Assembly: GCA_011391865.1 (NCBI GenBank)
Contig: JAABPV010000018.1
Span: 1-44,514, forward strand
DNA from: Desulfobulbaceae bacterium
Lineage (GTDB): Bacteria; Desulfobacterota; Desulfobulbia; Desulfobulbales; Desulfobulbaceae
Direction of reading: 5' to 3'
DNA length: 44,514 bases
Shown: positions 39,782 to 44,514 of the stretch, one piece after another
How positions within the stretch are numbered: the first letter of the stretch is position 1
Layout: the number at the start of each line of letters is the position of its first letter
Notes under the pieces: model-generated
The model's input: only the letters and a program-made list of their open reading frames with translations
Databases searched by the model: none
What the model was told of the DNA's origin: nothing
Position numbers and translations under genes: made by a program

Positions 39782-40585
39782 ATGATGATTGATCTGAAAG
39801 CCGCTGCTCTGCTCTTGGCCTGCGCTGTATTTGCCGCCGCTCCTGCCTCCGCTTTTCAAGGAGGGGCGGACGGCTGCGGCGCAGGCAGCTGCAAGGATTG
39901 CCACGCCCTCAGCAAACAGGAAGCCGCAACCCTGCTCAAAGGCAAGGTGGGTGAGGTGCTGGATGTCAAATTCAGCGAAGTGCCCGGCCTCTGGGATGTA
40001 GATGCGGTCTATGAGGGCGAGAAAATTCCGCTTTATCTCGACTTCTCAAAGAAGTACCTGATCAGCGGCAACGTGATCAAATTGGACACCAACGTTGACG
40101 TGACCGAGCGGAAGTATGTTGACATGAACCGGATTGATGTCAGCAAAATCCCGCTGACCGACGCAATCGTGATCGGCGATCCGAAAGCCGCCCGCAAGAT
40201 CATCGTCTTTGACGACCCGGAGTGTTCCTTCTGCAAGAAGCTGCACCCGGAGATGGAAAAGGTCGTGGCCGGTCATCCTGACATCGCCTTCCTGATCAAG
40301 ATGTATCCGCTTCCCTCGCATCCTGGCTCACTGCCCAAGGCTAAAGCCATAGTCTGCGCCAGCACGAAAGGCGACAACGCCCGCGCCGTCACCATGCTTT
40401 CCGACGCGCTGAACGGCAGGCCCGTGCCTGCGCCGGACTGCGCGACCGATCAAGTAGAAAAGAACATCGCCTTGGTCAAAGAACTGCGCATCGTCTCGAC
40501 CCCGACCTTGATCATGCCCGACGGACGGATTATCCCCGGCTACAAAGAGGCGGCCAAGATCGTCGAGGTTTTAGAAAACAAATAA
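39782..40585 (+). CDS. DsbC-like periplasmic thiol-disulfide protein with a CxxCH motif
   Basis: 267 residues. A signal peptide (residues 1-24, ending ASA) is followed by a DsbC-type dimerisation/N-terminal part and a thioredoxin fold with active site C148-S-F-C151 (DDPECSFCKKLHPE) and cis-proline STPTLI. It fits DsbC/DsbG-type isomerases, which repair disulfides in the periplasm. Near the mature N-terminus, C37-K-D-C40-H41 has the form of a c-type heme attachment site, which is not part of DsbC; related Deltaproteobacterial proteins may share it. I start at ATG 39782, the first of two adjacent ATGs; an upstream extension has no signal-peptide character. No strong ribosome binding site is seen. 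Confidence 0.85.
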   Translation: MMIDLKAAALLLACAVFAAAPASAFQGGADGCGAGSCKDCHALSKQEAATLLKGKVGEVLDVKFSEVPGLWDVDAVYEGEKIPLYLDFSKKYLISGNVIKLDTNVDVTERKYVDMNRIDVSKIPLTDAIVIGDPKAARKIIVFDDPECSFCKKLHPEMEKVVAGHPDIAFLIKMYPLPSHPGSLPKAKAIVCASTKGDNARAVTMLSDALNGRPVPAPDCATDQVEKNIALVKELRIVSTPTLIMPDGRIIPGYKEAAKIVEVLENK

Positions 40586-40610
40586 CGGCGCACTGTTCCT
40601 GCCGCCAGCT

Positions 40611-40646
40611 GGTCTGATCTGCTCTGCGGGTCAGACCTTCTTTTTT
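40611..40646 (+). terminator. Rho-independent terminator of the DsbC-like gene
   Basis: Stem GGTCTGA (40611-40617) with TCAGACC (40631-40637), then TTCTTTTTT. Confidence 0.7.
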
Positions 40647-40655
40647 CTGACGCAC

Positions 40656-41501
40656 ATGAACCGCGAACTGAGCCTCGGTTTTTCTCCCTGCCCCAACGAC
40701 ACCTTCATCTTCTGCGGCTTGGCGCAGGGAAAAATTCCGCTTCGCCGCGTCCGCTTTGCCGCGCCTTTGCTGGAGGACGTGGAAACCCTCAACAGCTGGG
40801 CCATGCAGGGCCGTCTTGACGTGACCAAGCTCTCCTTTCATGCTCTTGGCCATGTGCTTGACCGCTACACGCTGCTGGATTCCGGCGCGGCTCTGGGCAG
40901 AGGCTGCGGTCCGCTTTTAATCACAGCGCAGGCTGTCGGCGATCCTGCCGCGTGGACTGTCGCCATTCCTGGTCAGCTCACAACCGCCGCGCTGCTGCTT
41001 CGTCTTTTTTTGCGTCAGCCTTGCCGCACCGTGATCATGCGTTTTGATCAAATCATGGAAGCTGTGCTCTCAGGAAAGGCGGACGCAGGCGTGATCATCC
41101 ACGAAAGCCGTTTCACGTATCAGGAGCGCGGGCTACGCTGCGTGCAGGACTTGGGCGCATGGTGGGAAGAGGAAACCGGTCTGCCCATCCCGCTTGGCTG
41201 CATTGCCGCCCGCCGCAGTCTGCCTGCGGAGATGATTGAGGAAATCGAGCAGTCTGTCGAGGCAAGCATCTGCTGGGCGCAGGCGGATCCAGCGGCCTGC
41301 TTGCCATACATCCGTCAGCACGCCCAAGAATTGGACGAGGCGGTGATTGCCGCGCATGTCGGCCTGTATGTGAATGATTTTTCCCTGCGGCTGGGCGAGG
41401 AAGGCCGGGCTGCGGCGCAGGAGCTGCTGAAACGTGGCCGCGAGGCGGGAATCTTCGGACAGATGGACAGCAATTATTCAGCGAAGTCCATGCTGTGGTG
41501 A
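40656..41501 (+). CDS. mqnD: 1,4-dihydroxy-6-naphthoate synthase
   Basis: 281 residues. Opens the cyclic de-hypoxanthine futalosine intermediate to 1,4-dihydroxy-6-naphthoate in the futalosine route to menaquinone. It has the solute-binding-protein fold; the N-terminal motif LGFSPCPNDTFIFCGL and the GRLDVTKLSFHALGHVLDRYTLLDSGAALGRGCGPLLI region (in part) are diagnostic. No other mqn genes are in the window. It begins 10 bases after the terminator of the previous gene, so the ribosome binding site is weak. Indicates menaquinone as the respiratory quinone. Confidence 0.95.
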   Translation: MNRELSLGFSPCPNDTFIFCGLAQGKIPLRRVRFAAPLLEDVETLNSWAMQGRLDVTKLSFHALGHVLDRYTLLDSGAALGRGCGPLLITAQAVGDPAAWTVAIPGQLTTAALLLRLFLRQPCRTVIMRFDQIMEAVLSGKADAGVIIHESRFTYQERGLRCVQDLGAWWEEETGLPIPLGCIAARRSLPAEMIEEIEQSVEASICWAQADPAACLPYIRQHAQELDEAVIAAHVGLYVNDFSLRLGEEGRAAAQELLKRGREAGIFGQMDSNYSAKSMLW

Positions 41502-41528
41502 GGAAATTGAGGATTTTTTTTTAATTTC

Positions 41529-41537
41529 TGATAAAAT
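41529..41537 (+). promoter_or_regulatory. Extended -10 promoter of the two-CW gene
   Basis: TGA TAAAAT (41529-41537) with TTGAGG at 41507-41512, 19-base spacer. Transcription would begin about 41544. Confidence 0.5.
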
Positions 41538-41582
41538 CAGGCGTTGAAGCCGCAGTTGTCAACTAAGAGCACCGGGGGAGCT

Positions 41583-41903
41583 ATGGGAACAAAAAAGAAT
41601 TGCTGGGAAATCAAGAAATGCGAACGGGAGCCGGGCGGGGCCAAGGCAGCTGAATTCGGGATATGTCCGGCAGCGGACGAACGGCGGGCCGACGGCATTC
41701 ATGAAGGCAAAAACGGCGGGCGCTGCTGCTGGGTCATTGCGGGCACACTCTGCAAGGGCGCAGAGGCGCAGGGTTCCTATCTTGAAAAATTTTGCAGCGA
41801 CTGCCACAACTGCGAATTCTACAGCAGCGTCAAACGGGAAGAGGAGCCGCGCTTCAAGATCGGCCTGACCATCCTCAAGGAGATGAAAAGCCGCAGCAAT
41901 TGA
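41583..41903 (+). CDS. Two-CW domain protein
   Basis: 106 residues. The name-giving motifs are CWEIKKCEREPGG at the N-terminus and CCWVIAGTLCKGAEAQG in the middle; a C-terminal CSDCHNCEFYSSVKREE with CxxCxxC completes the family pattern. Found in Deltaproteobacteria and other anaerobes, function unknown; cysteine arrangement suggests metal binding. The ATG follows GGGGGAGCT with short spacing; an in-frame TTG at 41544 is less likely. The gene is monocistronic with its own promoter and terminator. Confidence 0.85.
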   Translation: MGTKKNCWEIKKCEREPGGAKAAEFGICPAADERRADGIHEGKNGGRCCWVIAGTLCKGAEAQGSYLEKFCSDCHNCEFYSSVKREEEPRFKIGLTILKEMKSRSN

Positions 41904-41920
41904 GCGGAGGCAGAACGAGG

Positions 41921-41957
41921 AAAAGGCCGTGTCCTCTGTGGGGACACGGCCTTTTTT
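41921..41957 (+). terminator. Strong rho-independent terminator of the two-CW gene
   Basis: Fourteen-bp perfect stem, 41921-41934 with 41942-41955 (AAAAGGCCGTGTCC), followed by T residues to 41957. Confidence 0.95.
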
Positions 41958-42138
41958 AATCTGCTCAAATTGCGGCGTGTGCAAGAGGTCTCTTTTTTCA
42001 CCAAGACCGTTGGGCCGATCTGATCCGCACCGGATTGTTCGCTCCGCTTGCAAAGAGAGCGGCATTCAGCGCGTCTTTTGCGTTTTTCTTTGCTGTTTCA
42101 GGGGATTGAAATATGCGATCTGCGCTGGCAAACGCCTC

Positions 42139-42454
42139 GTTGTACGCTTGAATCAAGCCGATTTCAATTGAAATCAGGGCAATTCACATTGAAATCAGGC
42201 CGATTTAAGTGTGAATCGGGGCGATTTCAGTTGAAAACGGGACGATTTCGATTTGAATCGGGGCGATTTCGATTGAAACCGGGCCGTTTTACATTTGAAT
42301 CAGGCTGATTTCAACTGAAAACGGGACGATTTCGGTGTGAATCGTGTCAAAGTCAATTTGAATCGGGGCAATTTCGATTGAAACCAGGCCGTTTCAAATT
42401 TGAATCAGGACGATTCCAACGTGAAACGGGTCAAAGTCAATTGACTTTGACCCG
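42139..42454. repeat. Fifteen-unit 21-bp tandem array with a terminal 28-bp palindrome
   Basis: Units start every 21 bases from 42139 to 42433 with no indel (typical unit GATTTCAATTGAAATCAGGGC is palindromic in its first 16 bases; alternating units end GGGGC, GGGAC or AGGCC). Successive units vary by point changes, often within the palindrome on both arms. The array ends in a perfect 28-bp palindrome at 42427-42454. The plus frame through the array, read from CGA at 42159, encodes a heptad such as RFQLKSG and is interrupted by one TGA (42306-42308) after seven units. The region 41958-42138, between the terminator and the array, and 42455-42509 show nothing. Confidence 0.95.
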
Positions 42455-42509
42455 ATGAAAGCGGGGAACCGGGCAGCCGCAAAAGGTTTTTTGATTCAGG
42501 AAAAAAGAA

Positions 42510-43304
42510 TCAGTTCTTGGCTGATGCGATTTCCTGATGATGGAAGCTCTTCAGGGTGCTGATTTCCTTCTCCAGCTTGTCAGTGGAGGCCAGCACAATC
42601 ACCGGCAGGGCGTTCTCCTGCACGCCAAGGTAGAACTCTTTGGCCACCGGCCAGAACTGATTGATCTTAGCCACGCTCTCCTTGGCAAGATCAGAGTAGC
42701 CGTCATAGCTGTTGATCTTGGCCAAGCTCTTCTCAAAGTCCTCAACCGCTTTTTGCAGCTGAACCACGTTGTTGTGGTCTTTGAAGCCGGCCTTGTGAGC
42801 TATGTAGTACTTGTTGACCCGCTCCAGCAAGAAAAGCTGGTTCTCCACTTCCGCCAGCATTCCCGCTTCCCCTTTGGCTCCCTTGCCGTACACGCCGGAG
42901 AGGAAATCCGCTCCTTCGAGCAGCGATTCGCTGAAGTCGATCATCAGCGCGCCAGTTGCCGGGCTGTAGGGCTTGGCCAAGGCTTTGTCCAGCTCATCGC
43001 GGGTGTAGGAAAGGAAAATGGCGATATTTTTCTCTTCCTTGCTGTTCCCCGCTTTGATGCCGTTATGGAGCTTGAGGATGTCTTTTTTGATCTGGCTCAG
43101 ACTCTCCTGCAAATCAGTGTCCGCATGGTCGGCGCGGATGTCCAAGTGCTTGTAGAAATACGCCTTGGCGATCTTCTGACTGCTGATGCTCACGTTCTGG
43201 GCAGATGTCATCATCTCCACATCGACATCAGCTGCCGCTTGTCCGACTGGCAGAACGAAGAAAACTGCCGCTGCTGCCAGAACCTTCAAAGAAACTGTCT
43301 TCAT
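42510..43304 (-). CDS. Secreted protein with PilJ-type (type IV pili chemotaxis sensor) helical domain
   Basis: 264 residues. A signal peptide (MKTVSLKVLAAAAVFFVLPVGQAAAD) precedes an all-helical protein. Residues about 30-110, MTSAQNVSISSQKIAKAYFYKHLDIRADHADTDL in part, have the QxIAxAY pattern of the PilJ N-terminal domain (a four-helix bundle sensor found in PilJ and NarX). No membrane segment, kinase or methyl-accepting domain follows. It is translated from an ATG that overlaps the upstream stop (ATGA) with GAGGAGG before it, so it is coupled to the upstream paralogue. Function unknown; a soluble periplasmic ligand-binding role is inferred. Confidence 0.6.
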   Translation of the reverse strand: MKTVSLKVLAAAAVFFVLPVGQAAADVDVEMMTSAQNVSISSQKIAKAYFYKHLDIRADHADTDLQESLSQIKKDILKLHNGIKAGNSKEEKNIAIFLSYTRDELDKALAKPYSPATGALMIDFSESLLEGADFLSGVYGKGAKGEAGMLAEVENQLFLLERVNKYYIAHKAGFKDHNNVVQLQKAVEDFEKSLAKINSYDGYSDLAKESVAKINQFWPVAKEFYLGVQENALPVIVLASTDKLEKEISTLKSFHHQEIASAKN

Positions 43305-44188
43305 GCTAATTCCTCCTCTTTTGAACGCATGATTACTGTGAACTTGTCAAACCACCCCTGTTGCTCCTCTGCAACCGGGGTGAAATAACCAGACACGCTG
43401 CCCTCAACTAATTTCTGCTCCATTTTCAGGATTTCCCGCAGCGCATCAAAAATCTTGCTGGCGTTCTCCTCTGCAACAGAGGGCATGAAACGGCCAGACT
43501 TGCTCTTGGCCAGCACACTGAAGGCGATGAAATCATTTTCCGTGGTCTTCAGCTTGTCTTTGATCTCTTTGGAAACCAGCTTCTCGTCAGCGGCAAGCAA
43601 TTCTTGATAAATTTTCTCGGTTTCATCAACAACCTGCTTCACTTCCGTCTCATAGTCAGCATCAGAAACACCCCACGCCTTCATCAGATACAAGGCGGCC
43701 ATGCGCTGTGATTCCAATCCCAGCTCGGCCACCAGCACCACGTCATGCTCGCCCTCAATGCCGGTGTCCTTGGCCACGTCTTCCGCCACTTGCTGGCAAC
43801 GCACGGTGTATGCCTCCACCTTCTTGCGCAGCTCGCTCATTTTCGCCTTGTTCGGGGTCTTCTCGAATTCTGGTTTGATTTCAGCCCAAGTTTTTGCCAC
43901 TTCATCAATCTCGGCGGTCAGCTTGTCATTCAGCTTGTGGCTTTTAAGATCGGTGAAATATTTATCCACCGTCTTGATGTTCTCATTCAGATCCTTTTGG
44001 GGATCATGATAGGTCACACCCATGCCGACCAGCGCGTAGTCTTTGAGAATCCGCTGCGAATACATGCAGATGTCAGAAATTTCATGCACATCCTGCGCGG
44101 AAGCGTTGGCCGACACTTCCGAGCAGAACAGCGTCAGCGCGGCGGTTAGCAGATAAAAGAATTTTTTTGATGCGGGTTGCTGGTTCAT
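43301..44188 (-). CDS. Secreted protein with two PilJ-like sensor domains
   Basis: 295 residues. Signal peptide MNQQPASKKFFYLLTAALTLFCSEVSANA. Two repeats of the PilJ pattern are visible: MYSQRILKDYALVGMGVTYHDPQKDLNEN (about 42-70) and LESQRMAALYLMKAWGVSDADYETEV (about 155-185), each followed by long helices with WxExKxxF-like spacing. This matches a duplicated type IV pili methyl-accepting transducer N-terminal domain, but no signalling domain is attached. GGAGGAG precedes the ATG. First gene of a two-gene transcript whose promoter looks sigma-54 dependent, suggesting control by an enhancer-binding protein. Confidence 0.65.
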   Translation of the reverse strand: MNQQPASKKFFYLLTAALTLFCSEVSANASAQDVHEISDICMYSQRILKDYALVGMGVTYHDPQKDLNENIKTVDKYFTDLKSHKLNDKLTAEIDEVAKTWAEIKPEFEKTPNKAKMSELRKKVEAYTVRCQQVAEDVAKDTGIEGEHDVVLVAELGLESQRMAALYLMKAWGVSDADYETEVKQVVDETEKIYQELLAADEKLVSKEIKDKLKTTENDFIAFSVLAKSKSGRFMPSVAEENASKIFDALREILKMEQKLVEGSVSGYFTPVAEEQQGWFDKFTVIMRSKEEELA

Positions 44189-44276
44189 GACTTTTCTCCT
44201 CCAGATGAATTATTCAGCACAGAGCGACCTGTCGCCGTCCTGTTGTTTCTGCAAGCATTGGTTGCTGATCTGCTCA

Positions 44277-44292
44277 TGCTAAAACCGTGCCA
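44277..44292 (-). promoter_or_regulatory. Sigma-54 promoter upstream of the PilJ-like gene pair
   Basis: Minus strand TGGCACGGTTTTAGCA. The consensus is TGGCACGN4TTGCA: fifteen of sixteen positions agree (the first T of TTGC is followed by A), with GG and GC separated by the required 10 bases. Transcription start near 44266, giving a leader of about 77 bases. The remaining region 44293-44366 is A+T-rich. Confidence 0.75.
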
Positions 44293-44366
44293 GTTTTTCA
44301 TTTAATATTAAAATCGCGTTAAACATATTGATTTCACTGTAAAAAAATTTTTATTTGTATATGTTT

Positions 44367-44385
44367 GACAATGAGAATGATTCCT
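44367..44385. promoter_or_regulatory. Possible Fur-box-like sequence
   Basis: GACAATGAGAATGATTCCT matches 13 of 19 positions of GATAATGATAATCATTATC and overlaps a TTGACA at 44365-44370. It may serve the transposase or the upstream PilJ-like operon. The match is partial. Confidence 0.3.
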
Positions 44386-44394
44386 GTTCGGTGT

Positions 44395-44440
44395 AAACTG
44401 AGTAATAATTACTCAGTTTAGATGCGCAACTGAGTAATTA
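44395..44440. repeat. Palindrome and half-copy near the IS left end
   Basis: A 25-bp palindrome at 44395-44419 (arms AAACTGAGTAAT and ATTACTCAGTTT around a central A) is flanked by T and A, i.e. by TA on both sides, and followed by a third half-copy AACTGAGTAAT at 44428-44438. IS630 family elements insert at TA, so this may be the outer inverted repeat region of the element whose transposase follows. Confidence 0.6.
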
Positions 44441-44475
44441 TAGCCAAAGCAGTATAAAATGACTACACTGTGTGT

Positions 44476-44514
44476 ATGGCATACTCAATAGATTTTCGTC
44501 GGAAGGTCTTGGAG
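44476..44514 (+). CDS. IS630-family transposase, first 13 codons (cut by window end)
   Basis: The frame begins MAYSIDFRRKVLE, the usual N-terminus of IS630-type transposases, whose first part is a helix-turn-helix that starts MAYSxDFRxKVL. The window ends in the gene. The upstream palindromic sequences fit the inverted repeat region of such an element. Confidence 0.75.
   Translation, partial: MAYSIDFRRKVLE

Noticed and set aside
41958-42138. Small plus-strand frame MSSVGTRPFLICSNCGVC
   Set aside because: Begins in the terminator stem of the two-CW gene, has no ribosome binding site and no recognisable domain.
42048-42308. Plus-strand frame with RFxLKSG heptads in the 21-bp array
   Set aside because: Listed as an observation only: no ribosome binding site at its TTG start, and a stop interrupts the repeats after seven units.

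Overview
The window looks like a chromosomal stretch of a Gram-negative, anaerobic-type bacterium, most likely a member of the Desulfobacterota (Desulfobulbales, possibly cable-bacteria-like). The reasons are a futalosine-pathway menaquinone gene (mqnD), HesB-like cysteine-rich proteins, a two-CW protein, a DsbC-like protein carrying a CxxCH motif, the corC-lnt-prfB gene order, a sigma-54-type promoter and high G+C coding sequence. The taxonomic placement is inference from gene content only.

Layout. 1-1,560: the tail of a TPR protein and an HU-like/DUF4469 protein. 1,636-3,567: aconitase (minus). 3,829-12,283 (minus): a long gene train xseB - dxs - GT4 glycosyltransferase - DTHLH protein - SDR epimerase - polysaccharide pyruvyl transferase-like - LPG-synthase-TM-type membrane protein - hexapeptide acyltransferase - truncated FrhB-like ferredoxin. 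Apart from xseB and dxs it reads as a surface glycan assembly cluster. 12,504-13,828: an unknown protein translationally coupled to a XerC/D recombinase. 14,146-15,570: a TIR-domain protein fused to a parallel beta-helix. 15,805-18,750: hisD and argD. 18,766-22,849 (minus): UbiB kinase, a phasin-like protein and two leucine-rich-repeat proteins. 22,927-25,093 (minus): a stand-alone RapZ C-terminal domain and a ClC chloride transporter. 25,399-27,429: a Trk/Ktr potassium uptake pair. 27,521-32,920: corC, lnt, a tiny AP2-like protein, prfB (with the programmed +1 frameshift), a CPA2 antiporter and a DUF486 protein. 32,924-33,873: a small lower-G+C accessory patch with an Mrr-like nuclease. 34,016-38,613: asnS, DUF1847, DUF1566 and hflX. 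38,712-41,903: two HesB-like proteins, a DsbC-like protein, mqnD and a two-CW protein. 42,510-44,188 (minus): two secreted PilJ-like sensor-domain proteins behind a sigma-54 promoter. 44,476-end: the first 13 codons of an IS630-like transposase.

Most striking non-coding feature: five intergenic arrays (13,905; 17,281; 25,229; 36,841; 42,139) are built of tandem units with a near-constant period (23 bp in four, 21 bp in the fifth). Most units are palindromic at their core, yet the unit sequence differs completely between arrays. A second repeat class is a 64-bp element duplicated upstream of the DUF4469 gene and hisD (60 of 64 identical), which carries a TTGACA-17-TA(C/G)TTT promoter.

No tRNA, rRNA or CRISPR array was recognised. 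All motif and family calls were made by eye from sequence; no database search was run.
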